Shown: in pieces, positions 33,825-41,649 of the stretch | How positions within the stretch are numbered: the stretch's first letter is position 1 | How the letters are laid out: each line of letters opens with the position of its first letter | Assembly: GCA_027490195.1 (NCBI GenBank) | Contig: JAIXYN010000021.1 | Span: forward strand, 124,001 to 188,000 | Direction: 5' to 3' | Length of the DNA: 64,000 nucleotides | Source: Verrucomicrobiaceae bacterium | GTDB taxonomy: Bacteria > Verrucomicrobiota > Verrucomicrobiia > Verrucomicrobiales > Verrucomicrobiaceae | Notes under the pieces: model-generated | What the model was told of the DNA's origin: nothing | Databases searched by the model: none | What the model saw: only the letters and a program-made list of their open reading frames with translations | Position numbers and translations under genes: made by a program

Positions 33825-34850
33825 ATGAAATCCACCCCCATCCTCCAAATCTCCGGCGAATCCGGCGGCGGCCAACTCCTGCGCTCCTCTCTCTCTTTGT
33901 CGCTCGTCACCGGGCGTCCATTTCGGATGACGAAAATCCGCGGCAAGCGCCCAAAGCCAGGGCTGATGCGCCAGCATCTCACCTGCGTGAAAGCCGCTGC
34001 AGAAGTCTGCGAAGCGAGCGTCGATGGCGCTGAACTTGGCTCGGTAGAACTCGTCTTCCACCCCGGGAAAGTCGTGGGTGGAGACTACTCCTTTGCCATC
34101 GGCTCCGGCGGCAGCACCACCCTCGTTTTGCAGACCCTGCTGCCAGCGCTGCTGCATGCGGAAGGTTCGAGCACGCTGCGCATTGAAGGTGGGACACACA
34201 ACCCTATGGCTCCCCCGTTTGAGTTTATCGAGCAATGCTATCTGCCGGTGATCCATACCATGGGCGTGAAGGCCACCGCTAAGCTGGAGCGTCATGGCTT
34301 CATGCAGGCAGGTGGCGGCGTTATCACGGCAGAAATCAATCCCATCAAAAAATGGAAGAAGCTCAAGCTCATCGACCGCGGAGATCCCGTGGAAACCTTT
34401 GGCCGCGTCCTCCATGCGCATCTCCATCGCGACATTGCCGAGCGTGAAATCTCGACGGCCTGCGCTCTCCTCGCCTGGCCAGACAACGCCATTGAACTTC
34501 GCTACGCCAATGACAGCCCCGGCCCCGGCAATACCATTCTCCTTGGCGCACGCTTTGACAACGTGTGCGAGATCAGCAGTGGCATCGCGCAGCAGGGCAA
34601 ATCGTCTGAAGCCGTGGCGACTGGCGCGGCAAAGGGGCTGCGTTCATATCTCGCTTCATCCGCACCCGTGGGAGTGCATCTCGCGGATCAGTTGCTTCTT
34701 CCCATGGCGCTGGCAGGCGGCGGTGTGTTTCACACGCTGGCCATCAGCGACCACACTCGGACAAACATGGCGCTGATCGAGCAGTTCCTGCCGGTGAAAT
34801 TCACAGTCGAAGAACTGGAGCCAGGCGTGAAGCAAATCCGCTGCAGCTGA
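33825..34850 (+). CDS. rtcA: RNA 3'-terminal phosphate cyclase
   Basis: This 341-residue protein has the RtcA hallmarks: GESGGGQLLRSSL near the N-terminus, FAIGSGGSTTLVLQTLLPAL, GGTHNPMAPPFEF, and the H-x-x-D-Q motif in GVHLADQLLLPMAL that carries the adenylylated histidine. It converts RNA 3'-phosphate ends to 2',3'-cyclic phosphates using ATP, producing a substrate for RtcB. ATG 33825 was chosen to match family N-termini. It closes the Ro60-Y RNA-rtcBA operon. Confidence 0.96.
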   Translation: MKSTPILQISGESGGGQLLRSSLSLSLVTGRPFRMTKIRGKRPKPGLMRQHLTCVKAAAEVCEASVDGAELGSVELVFHPGKVVGGDYSFAIGSGGSTTLVLQTLLPALLHAEGSSTLRIEGGTHNPMAPPFEFIEQCYLPVIHTMGVKATAKLERHGFMQAGGGVITAEINPIKKWKKLKLIDRGDPVETFGRVLHAHLHRDIAEREISTACALLAWPDNAIELRYANDSPGPGNTILLGARFDNVCEISSGIAQQGKSSEAVATGAAKGLRSYLASSAPVGVHLADQLLLPMALAGGGVFHTLAISDHTRTNMALIEQFLPVKFTVEELEPGVKQIRCS

Positions 34851-34865
34851 GACCACATCACTCCA

Positions 34866-35957
34866 TCACTCCGCCCAGGCCTCACGCAGCAGGCGCAGGT
34901 AGTTGCCGTGCATGATGTTGGCGATGTCTTCGTCCTTGTAGCCGCGCTTTTGGAGCATGGCGGGGATGCGCGCGAGATCGGCGATGGTGTCGAGATCCTC
35001 AGGCGTCTGCTCGGTGCCGTAGCCGCCATCGAGATCCGTACCGATGCCGCTGTGCAAGGCGTTGCCGGCGAGCTGGCACACATGATCAATGTGATCGCAG
35101 ATCACCTCAAGCTTGAGGCCCATTTCCTGCGGCGTGGTCTTGCCACGGATCCAGCCCGGGACCATCATCCAAGCATCCAGCGCCGCGCCAACGACGCCAC
35201 CCCGTGCGATGAGTGCTTTGAGTTGGTCATCGGAAAACTGGCGCGGATCAGGCACCAGCGCACGGCAGTTGCTATGGCTGGCCCAGACAGTCCCTTGATG
35301 GATGTCGAGTGCCTGCCAGAAGCACTCGTCACTGAGATGGGTGACGTCCAGGATCATGCCCAGCCGGTCCATTTCCTGAATCAATTCTTTGCCCCCAGCA
35401 GGCAGGGGGCCGACCTTGTCGTGACCCAGCGCGTACCGGCACACGCCGTAGTGCGCAGGCCCCATGGCTCGCAGTCCCTGTTCCCAGGCTTTTTCAAGAT
35501 GGCCCACAGTCCGGATGGAGTCCGCACCTTCCAGGCTGAGAATGTAGCCGATGGCTTTTTCTTCATCAGAAATCGAGCTGTTATTCCAGAGCGCGATCAT
35601 CTCATCAAGCTCACGCACATTGGTGATCTGGCGCATCTCTCCTGCCTCCTCCATGGCACGATACCAGGAAAGCTGGCCCTGAGTTTCTGACCAGGCCTGC
35701 TCCGGAGACATCCAGCCGGCGATGGGCGACGGCCCCGGCATGCAACCCGCGAGCTGCGTGGCCACACAGATGCCCACCTTGCCACGCCGCATGTCGGGAA
35801 AGGCGGTGGTTCCAGCCGCGCGACCCTTGCCGGTCATGCCTGCCTCGCGACGGCGAATCTCATGCACAGGCAGGCGGAGGTCGCGATTGAAGCCGCCGAG
35901 GGCGTTGAGACTAAGGTCGAGGTGGGCGTCGAAGGTAAGCATGGGAGAGAATGACAA
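34866..35957 (-). CDS. Membrane dipeptidase family (M19) metallopeptidase
   Basis: This 363-residue protein has the renal-dipeptidase-type active site: H-x-D in DAHLDLSLN, SLEGADS as the bridging glutamate region, LDVTHLSD, SHSNCRALVP and GIGTDLDGG. Family members hydrolyse dipeptides, including some D-amino-acid dipeptides, with a binuclear zinc centre. No signal peptide is seen. It converges with rtcA across a 15-base gap. Confidence 0.9.
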   Translation of the reverse strand: MSFSPMLTFDAHLDLSLNALGGFNRDLRLPVHEIRRREAGMTGKGRAAGTTAFPDMRRGKVGICVATQLAGCMPGPSPIAGWMSPEQAWSETQGQLSWYRAMEEAGEMRQITNVRELDEMIALWNNSSISDEEKAIGYILSLEGADSIRTVGHLEKAWEQGLRAMGPAHYGVCRYALGHDKVGPLPAGGKELIQEMDRLGMILDVTHLSDECFWQALDIHQGTVWASHSNCRALVPDPRQFSDDQLKALIARGGVVGAALDAWMMVPGWIRGKTTPQEMGLKLEVICDHIDHVCQLAGNALHSGIGTDLDGGYGTEQTPEDLDTIADLARIPAMLQKRGYKDEDIANIMHGNYLRLLREAWAE

Positions 35958-35992
35958 ACATGTGCGTCATTCTACGCAGACGCAATCACATG

Positions 35993-36676
35993 TCATTCAA
36001 ACCGATAGCCTGCACCATGCACCGTGCGAATGATTCGCGGCTGAGCCGGATCTTTTTCGATGCGTTTGCGCAGCTGCGAGATGTGCTGGTCCAGTGCACG
36101 GCTTTCAGGGAAGTAATCCACACCCCAGACTTCGTCGGCGAGGGTGTTGCGGTCGATGACCTTGCCCCGGCGGTCATAGAGCAGCCGGAGTACTTTGACA
36201 TCGCGCGGGCTGAGGGCCAGCTCCACCTTATCACGATAGGCGCGCAGCTCCGTGGGGACGATGCGCAGGTCGTCCATGGTGAAGTCATCATCCGTTCTGC
36301 CGCCGCCGCGTGACGCCGTACGGCGCAGAATGGCGCGGATGCGGGCGATGATCTCCTTCACACCGAACGGCTTGGTCATGTAGTCATCCGCACCCAGTTC
36401 AAGTCCGAGCACCGTATCGATCTCCTCAGCTTTGGCCGTGAGAAAGAGAATGGGCACTTTTTCATCCTGCCGGCGGATCTGTTTGCACACCTCATAGCCA
36501 TTGAGGCCGGGCATCATGACATCCAGGCAGACGAAGTCGGGACTTTCAGCGCGGAAAAAATCCACCGCCTGCAGGCCGTCACTCGCGGCGATGACTTCGT
36601 AGCCTTCCATGGTGAGCACTTCGCGCAGAGCATCTCGCGTGTGGTCGTCGTCTTCGGCGATGAGTATTTTGGTCAT
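35993..36676 (-). CDS. OmpR-family response regulator
   Basis: This 227-residue protein has a receiver domain with D9/D10, phospho-acceptor D52 in CLDVMMPG and the lysine in MTKPF, plus a C-terminal winged helix ending IIRTVHGAGYRFE. Its start overlaps the stop of the histidine kinase by four bases, so it is that kinase's cognate partner. Regulated genes are unknown. Confidence 0.94.
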   Translation of the reverse strand: MTKILIAEDDDHTRDALREVLTMEGYEVIAASDGLQAVDFFRAESPDFVCLDVMMPGLNGYEVCKQIRRQDEKVPILFLTAKAEEIDTVLGLELGADDYMTKPFGVKEIIARIRAILRRTASRGGGRTDDDFTMDDLRIVPTELRAYRDKVELALSPRDVKVLRLLYDRRGKVIDRNTLADEVWGVDYFPESRALDQHISQLRKRIEKDPAQPRIIRTVHGAGYRFE

Positions 36677-38349
36677 GACTTGTTGGGGAGGGTGAGAATG
36701 AAGCGTGCGCCTTCGCGGTAATTAGGACACACCGTGAGCGAACCGCCATGCAATTGTGCCAGTTCGCGCGAGATGGTCAATCCAATGCCGGTTCCGCTGA
36801 CGCCCTCGGCGAGGTCGGAGCGGAGGCGTTCAAAGGGCTCGAAAACCGTGCGGCGCTTGCCGGACGGAATGCCGGGGCCGTGATCCTCCACGGTGATACG
36901 CGTGTTGCGCTCATCGTGCTCTGTGCGAATAGCGATCCACTTGCCGGCGTTGGCGTATTTATCAACGTTGGAAATGAGATTGCCGAGGATCTGCTCGATG
37001 GCGTCGGGGTCGGCCATGACGTTCTCCGGTCCGTTCAGAGTGGTGACGATTTCAAAGCCTTTGTTCTCGAGCAGCGGCTTCCAGAATTCCGCAATGCGAG
37101 AAACGGTTTGATCCAGAGCGAGCAGCTTGGGCTGGATGGTGAGCTTGTCACGCTGCTGGCGCGCATAGTTGAGGACGTTTTGGATCAGGCGGTCCAGGCG
37201 GCAGGTTTCAGCCTCCACAACACCCAGCTGGCGTTTCGCGATGGTATCCCCCTGCGACTCCGCACGGTGCGCTGCCATTTCAGCATAGAGGCGGATGTTG
37301 GTCAGTGGGGTCTTCAGCTCATGTGAGATCTGATTGACGAAAGTCACGCGTTGCTGCGCTACGCGGATCTCGCTCGCACTTTCGTGGAAATAGAGCCAGC
37401 CCACCACAAAGACGAGCATGATGCCGGAACTGACTCCGAGCAGGATCGGAAAAAGGTAGGGTTTCGGAAACTCCTCATTCGCAGGCGTGTAGGCCATCTC
37501 CCACTGCGAGAGTGGCTCCGAGCAGGCCCGATGTGCTGCTGGCGGGCGCTCAGAGCCGGGCAATCGCTTGCCCCATTCGTGAAGGGGAATGCCTTTGACC
37601 GTCGTCAGCATCATGCGGCCGGGAGGGATGGCCAGCCCGGGCTGTGGCAGTCGCTGAAACAAGGAGTTCATCAACAACTGCGGGTTCATCAGGGCGCAGC
37701 TCAGGCTGCCATCGGCAAAACGGTGCCAGTACATGAAAACGGAATCTCCCACATGCCAGCCGCTCCAGGACATGGGGGCCTCAGACTGCACCGGCCGGTC
37801 ATCAATGTGGTAACCAAACATCTTGATATAGGTCATCCACTGGGAGGAGCGTTGCTGAATGGATGAAAGCCTGGAAACATAAACGCGCTGAAACGGTGGC
37901 CCGCCATCCTCCAGAACGGAGATAAACAGGGGCATGCTGTCGGGGTTTCGGGTGGACTCCTGAATGGCCTTGATGCGCTCTTCTGCCTTGAAAATCTGCC
38001 CCGGCTGGTAACCAGCCTTGCCTTCGAATGACTCAGCAGGAGCGCTTTCGCCTTCTCCAGTCACAGACCAAGTCTGGGCGATCCAGGGATGGCTGGCCAG
38101 CCGCTGGGACATCAGGCGGGATGAGCCGATGCTCTGGGCACCCCAGGCATCGAGCCGGTCAGTGAGCTGCCGCATGTCATGCAGCAGGTGCTGATCTGCC
38201 GAGCTAAGGCGCTCAGCCAGAATGGCCTGCATGGAGGCATCGGTGCGCTTTTCCGCATCACGAATGAGGTAAGTTCCCAGCCACGCCAGCAGAGCTAGTG
38301 GCAGGATCACCAAGATGATGAACAGAATCGTGGAGCGGCGTTGGAGCAT
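36673..38349 (-). CDS. Membrane histidine kinase with periplasmic sensor domain
   Basis: This 558-residue kinase has membrane helices at about 7-28 and 298-320 flanking a periplasmic sensor region of about 270 residues. HisKA contains ISHELKTPLTNIRLY, and HATPase_c contains DHGPGIPSGKRRTVFEPFERL and GTGIGLTISRELA. No HAMP domain is obvious between the second helix and HisKA. The periplasmic domain is not one I can name. It is first in the operon with its response regulator, behind a 338-base non-coding region containing a strong hairpin and 11-base direct repeats. Confidence 0.92.
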   Translation of the reverse strand: MLQRRSTILFIILVILPLALLAWLGTYLIRDAEKRTDASMQAILAERLSSADQHLLHDMRQLTDRLDAWGAQSIGSSRLMSQRLASHPWIAQTWSVTGEGESAPAESFEGKAGYQPGQIFKAEERIKAIQESTRNPDSMPLFISVLEDGGPPFQRVYVSRLSSIQQRSSQWMTYIKMFGYHIDDRPVQSEAPMSWSGWHVGDSVFMYWHRFADGSLSCALMNPQLLMNSLFQRLPQPGLAIPPGRMMLTTVKGIPLHEWGKRLPGSERPPAAHRACSEPLSQWEMAYTPANEEFPKPYLFPILLGVSSGIMLVFVVGWLYFHESASEIRVAQQRVTFVNQISHELKTPLTNIRLYAEMAAHRAESQGDTIAKRQLGVVEAETCRLDRLIQNVLNYARQQRDKLTIQPKLLALDQTVSRIAEFWKPLLENKGFEIVTTLNGPENVMADPDAIEQILGNLISNVDKYANAGKWIAIRTEHDERNTRITVEDHGPGIPSGKRRTVFEPFERLRSDLAEGVSGTGIGLTISRELAQLHGGSLTVCPNYREGARFILTLPNKS

Positions 38350-38417
38350 GCGCGAGGCGGATAATTTAGCCTCGCGATTTATCCGGTCACCTAAAAATTA
38401 TAAAAACCATAAATGAA

Positions 38418-38448
38418 ACCGGGGCGGACTTTGCGAGTCCGCCCCGGT
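38418..38448. other. Perfect 13-bp hairpin in the gap between asd and the histidine kinase
   Basis: ACCGGGGCGGACT and AGTCCGCCCCGGT pair perfectly around a TTGCG loop. Read on the minus strand the hairpin is followed by a loosely T-rich stretch (TTTCATTTATGGTTTTT), so it could end a short minus-strand RNA or attenuate the kinase operon that starts at 38349. It has no long uninterrupted T-run. Confidence 0.5.
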
Positions 38449-38580
38449 GATTCGTAGAGTTTCCAACAGCCAGAAGGATAACCACACTTGAGAAATGGGT
38501 GATCATGAGGTCCGGGCCTGTGCCGCGTTCCCTTGATCTGATACCACTTTCCCACAGGTAGAAATGAATAAGTCAGCAGC

Positions 38581-38613
38581 TTGTGAGTAGGTTGTAAGGA
38601 AGTTGTAAAGCAG
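38581..38613. promoter_or_regulatory. Three tandem 11-base repeats, OmpR-family regulator site
   Basis: TTGTGAGTAGG, TTGTAAGGAAG and TTGTAAAGCAG lie head to tail with an 11-base period, the spacing at which OmpR/PhoB-type regulators bind direct repeats. The adjacent response regulator pair (35993-38349) is the obvious candidate, with its first start codon about 230 bases away. Apart from this, the hairpin at 38418 and the asd terminator, I see nothing in 38350-38687. Confidence 0.45.
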
Positions 38614-38629
38614 CCTTTTTTACCCCAAC

Positions 38630-38661
38630 AAAAAAGGCAGGGCCATAGCGGCCCCGCCTTT
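38630..38661 (-). terminator. Intrinsic terminator of asd
   Basis: Read on the minus strand, AAAGGCGGGGCC and GGCCCTGCCTTT form a stem with a GCTAT loop and one G-U pair, followed by a run of T. It lies just downstream of the asd stop at 38688. Confidence 0.85.
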
Positions 38662-38687
38662 CATGAATCGTTCGCTATGTCAGGGGC

Positions 38688-39713
38688 TTACACCAGACAC
38701 TCCGCGATCTGCACCGCATTCAGCGCCGCTCCCTTGAGGAGCTGGTCACCTACGACCCAGAAGGCCAGACCGTTGTCGAGTGCGCAGTCCATGCGGATGC
38801 GACCGACGGCACAGTTGTCGCGTCCCGCGATGTCGAGGGCCAGCGGATAGACCTTGTTTGCGGTATCATCGAGCACATCCAGACCCGGAGCCTTGCTCAG
38901 CACTTCGCGTGCAGCTTCAACAGTGATCGGCTTTTCAAACTCAGCGCTGATGGTGATGCTGTGCGCGCGGAAGACCGGGATGCGCACGCAGGTCACAGAC
39001 GCACGGAACTTGTCGTGGTGCATGATCTTGCGGCCCTCGTTCTCCATCTTCATCTCTTCCTTCGTGTAGCCCGAATCGAGGAAGGAATCCACATGCGGGA
39101 TCGCATTGAAGGCGATCTGGTGCGGATAGACGTGCGGCTTGCTGTCCAGCTTTGCGGCATCCCAGGCGCGGTTTTCACTCGCCCATTCGCGGGACTGGTT
39201 GGCCAGTTCTTCAATGGCCTGCGCTCCCGTGCCAGACACGGCCTGGTAGCTGGAGGCAAAGATGCGCTTCACACCAAAGGCCTGATGCAGCGGATACAGC
39301 GCCATCAGCGAGATCGCCGTCGTGCAGTTCGGATTGGCAATGATGCCCTGGTGGGACTTCACGTCCGCAGCATTGATTTCCGGCACCACCAGCGGGACGG
39401 TCGGGTCCTGGCGGAAGAAGGAGGAATTGTCCACCACCACGGCACCGGCTTTCACCGCATGCGGGGCAAAGTCACGCGAGATGCCGCCACCCGCGCTGAA
39501 CAGCGCGATGTCGATCCCCTTGAAGGAATCCGGGGTCAGCTCCTGAATGGTGATGTCCTCGCCCTTGAACTTCAGCTTTTTCCCGGCGCTGCGTGCGGAG
39601 GCAAGGAGGGTAAGCTGGCCGACGGGAAACTTGCGCTCTTCCAGGCAGCGGATCATCTCCGCGCCCACAGCGCCTGTGGCTCCGACAATGGCGACATTCT
39701 TCAGGGTGCTCAT
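38688..39713 (-). CDS. asd: Aspartate-semialdehyde dehydrogenase
   Basis: This 341-residue enzyme has an N-terminal Rossmann motif (GATGAVGAEM), the catalytic cysteine in NPNCTTAI and the C-terminal R-x-P and H-S substrate-binding region (CVRIPVFRAHS). It reduces aspartyl phosphate to the semialdehyde, the branch point to lysine/diaminopimelate, methionine and threonine. It is monocistronic with its own terminator. Confidence 0.96.
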   Translation of the reverse strand: MSTLKNVAIVGATGAVGAEMIRCLEERKFPVGQLTLLASARSAGKKLKFKGEDITIQELTPDSFKGIDIALFSAGGGISRDFAPHAVKAGAVVVDNSSFFRQDPTVPLVVPEINAADVKSHQGIIANPNCTTAISLMALYPLHQAFGVKRIFASSYQAVSGTGAQAIEELANQSREWASENRAWDAAKLDSKPHVYPHQIAFNAIPHVDSFLDSGYTKEEMKMENEGRKIMHHDKFRASVTCVRIPVFRAHSITISAEFEKPITVEAAREVLSKAPGLDVLDDTANKVYPLALDIAGRDNCAVGRIRMDCALDNGLAFWVVGDQLLKGAALNAVQIAECLV

Positions 39714-39823
39714 GGTATTCTACTAACGAGGGGGTTGGTTCAAAGGGGCCGCGATAGTAAGGCCTCACCCGCCGGATGCAAGGGCGGGTAAACAGTGGGG
39801 GAAGGCTCAGCCTCCCCCCCAAA

Positions 39824-39900
39824 TCTTTCTCCTCCTCTTACTCATACTCCTCCTCCCGGACTCCCCGGCATCGTCCTCCTACTCGAACTCGTCCTCGATC
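39824..39900. repeat. Degenerate pyrimidine-rich hexamer repeat
   Basis: On the plus strand the segment is an imperfect run of TCCTCC, TACTCG and TACTCC-like units; on the minus strand it reads as GAGGAC/GAGTTC/GAGTAG units. It is non-coding, between asd and the NrtR gene, next to a GC-rich hairpin (39797-39818). Confidence 0.5.
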
Positions 39901-40100
39901 AAAGCGCCCCGTCTCAAGTTACAGGTATAAAGTTTCAAGTGGCTCGGCACCTGCGTTAGCGTCCCTGTACGTAGTTCGGGGTTCGCTTAGCGGCTCCGCA
40001 GCAGCCGGTTCCGGACAAACGTTCCTAGCCGTCCGCCACCCACAGCCGGTGCTCCCGCTCTGATTCGTCCCGGATCCGCGGGGCCCAAACTCCCGCCTTG
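39901..40100. other. Intergenic segment, possibly a dispersed repeat element
   Basis: No open frame here looks coding. The sequence is rich in short inverted GC blocks (for example GGCTCCGCAGCAGCC) and differs in texture from neighbouring promoters. It could be part of a dispersed intergenic element, but only one copy is seen in this window. Confidence 0.3.
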
Positions 40101-40104
40101 ACTT

Positions 40105-40120
40105 CGTGTTAAAATTACAC
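40105..40120. promoter_or_regulatory. Candidate NrtR operator box 1
   Basis: CGTGTTAAAATTACAC shares the pattern CGTGT-N3-AA-N2-ACAC with a second box 23 bases downstream, and both are preceded by the same ACTT. Two in-phase boxes directly before an NrtR-like regulator gene suggest autoregulation of the NAD/ADP-ribose operon. Confidence 0.55.
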
Positions 40121-40127
40121 ATTACTT

Positions 40128-40143
40128 CGTGTGTGAAACACAC
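40128..40143. promoter_or_regulatory. Candidate NrtR operator box 2
   Basis: CGTGTGTGAAACACAC contains a perfect inverted repeat GTGTGT-GAA-ACACAC and covers the GTG start codon at 40133. It matches box 1 at all positions of CGTGT-N3-AA-N2-ACAC. Binding here would block both transcription and start-codon access. Confidence 0.5.
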
Positions 40144-40822
40144 CTATGAATACCCAAGAGCCGCACTCACCGTGGACTGCGTCGTCTTCGGCTTCGATGG
40201 CGGCGCTCTTCAGGTCCTGCTCATCCGCCGCGGCCTCGCCCCCTTCAAAGACCACTGGGCGCTCCCCGGCGGCTTTGTCCGTGTCGAAGAAACCCTCGAT
40301 GACGCCGCCCGCCGCGAGCTTCAGGAAGAAACCGGCCTCAAAGACCTCTTCCTCGAGCAGCTCTACACCTTCGGCTCCGTGAACCGCGACCCCCGCGAGC
40401 GCGTCGTCAGCGTCGCCTACTACGCACTCACCAAACCCGCCGACCACACCACCGCCGCCTCCACAGACGCCGCCGAGGCCCGCTGGTTCCCCGTCACAGA
40501 CATCCCTCCGCTCGCCTTCGACCACGCCGAGATCTTCGCCACCGCCCTCGCCCGCCTCCGCGGCAAGCTCACCTATCAGCCCATCGGCTTCGAGCTCCTG
40601 CCCCCCAAGTTCACTCTGACTCAGCTCCAGCGCCTCTACGAAAGCGTCCTCGGCACCGAGATCGACAAACGCAACTTCCGCAAAAAAGTCCTCAGCTACG
40701 ACCTCCTCATCCCCCTCAAAGAACAACACCGCGAAGGCGCCCACCGCCCCGCCCAGCTCTTCCGCTTCGATCCCGTGAAGTACGAGCGCCTGAAAAAGAA
40801 GGGATTCCTTTTCGAGATATGA
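40133..40822 (+). CDS. nrtR: NrtR-like regulator: Nudix domain fused to winged helix
   Basis: This protein of about 229 residues has an N-terminal Nudix domain and a C-terminal winged-helix domain ([25 protein letters not shown]), the NrtR layout. NrtR proteins repress NAD biosynthesis and salvage genes and release DNA when ADP-ribose binds the Nudix domain. Here the Nudix box (GFVRVEET...RELQEETGL) keeps every consensus position G-x5-E-x7-RE-U-x-EE-x-G-U, so it could also hydrolyse ADP-ribose. GTG 40133 gives the family start ([14 protein letters not shown]); GTG 40106 is an alternative. It heads a co-directional operon of NAD and ADP-ribose genes. Confidence 0.88.
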   Translation: MKHTYEYPRAALTVDCVVFGFDGGALQVLLIRRGLAPFKDHWALPGGFVRVEETLDDAARRELQEETGLKDLFLEQLYTFGSVNRDPRERVVSVAYYALTKPADHTTAASTDAAEARWFPVTDIPPLAFDHAEIFATALARLRGKLTYQPIGFELLPPKFTLTQLQRLYESVLGTEIDKRNFRKKVLSYDLLIPLKEQHREGAHRPAQLFRFDPVKYERLKKKGFLFEI

Positions 40823-41649
40823 AACGCAGCACCCGCCAGGAACTGGCACGTCAGACAATCAGCATAGTTGCACAAGGATACTACATTGCGCCCTCGGGCC
40901 GTCGTGTGGACATCATTGAAGCGGTGCAGGCATCGAAACACGGCACCAAGCTTTACGAATCGCTGCTACCCGGACTCGGTGCGCTGCTCCATCCACTTCC
41001 TGATATTGAAATTGAAGTGACGGGTGAAAGCACCTTTGCAGCCATGCGACGGCTTCATCAGGAAGGCCGGACTCGCATCGGCTGTCTCAATTTCGCCTCG
41101 GCCAAAAATCCAGGGGGCGGCTTCCTCAATGGAGCCGAAGCCCAGGAGGAAGCATTGTCGCGTGCCAGTGCCTTGTATGACTGCTTGCTTTGCGCTCCCG
41201 AATTTTATGCCAGCAATCGGGCCAGCCAATCCTGCCTTTATCTGGACCTCGTCATTGCCACACCAGATGTGCCGTTCTTCCGTGACGATGACGGCCAGCT
41301 GCTTGAAGAACCTTTGCTGGCCAGCGTCATCACTGCCCCTGCGCCCAATGCTGGCGCAGTGATGGCCAACGAGCCTGAACGGCTGCCAGAGGTGGAGCCG
41401 ACGCTGCGCCGGCGTGCCGAACTGGTCCTTTATGCGGCTGCACGCACCGGAGTGGATCATCTGGTCTTGGGAGCCTGGGGCTGTGGTGTCTTCCGCAATG
41501 ACCCACGCATGGTGGCACGGACTTTTGCTGACCTTTTGGGGGCCGGTTGCACATGGTCTGCGCATTTCAAAAAGATCACCTTCGCCGTCTTCGATCCCAG
41601 CGGCACAGGCCCCAATCTGCAGGCTTTCAAAAATCAGTTTACCTTATGA
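40819..41649 (+). CDS. Microbial-type poly(ADP-ribose) glycohydrolase (DUF2263/TIGR02452)
   Basis: This 276-residue macrodomain-fold enzyme has the PARG signature G-G-G-x7-Q-E-E (G99-G101 to Q109-E110-E111 in [17 protein letters not shown]), with both catalytic glutamates present, and the later [13 protein letters not shown] phosphate-binding loop. Bacterial PARGs remove poly- or mono-ADP-ribose. It overlaps nrtR and the next gene by four bases each (ATGA), so the three are tightly coupled. Confidence 0.92.
   Translation: MKRSTRQELARQTISIVAQGYYIAPSGRRVDIIEAVQASKHGTKLYESLLPGLGALLHPLPDIEIEVTGESTFAAMRRLHQEGRTRIGCLNFASAKNPGGGFLNGAEAQEEALSRASALYDCLLCAPEFYASNRASQSCLYLDLVIATPDVPFFRDDDGQLLEEPLLASVITAPAPNAGAVMANEPERLPEVEPTLRRRAELVLYAAARTGVDHLVLGAWGCGVFRNDPRMVARTFADLLGAGCTWSAHFKKITFAVFDPSGTGPNLQAFKNQFTL

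Noticed and set aside
39793-39822. Terminator of an upstream plus-strand gene
   Set aside because: The GC hairpin has no T-run on either strand at the right place, and asd on the minus strand starts rather than ends here.
39824-39900. CRISPR array or tandem repeat locus
   Set aside because: The units are only about six bases, imperfect, and have no spacers or cas genes nearby.
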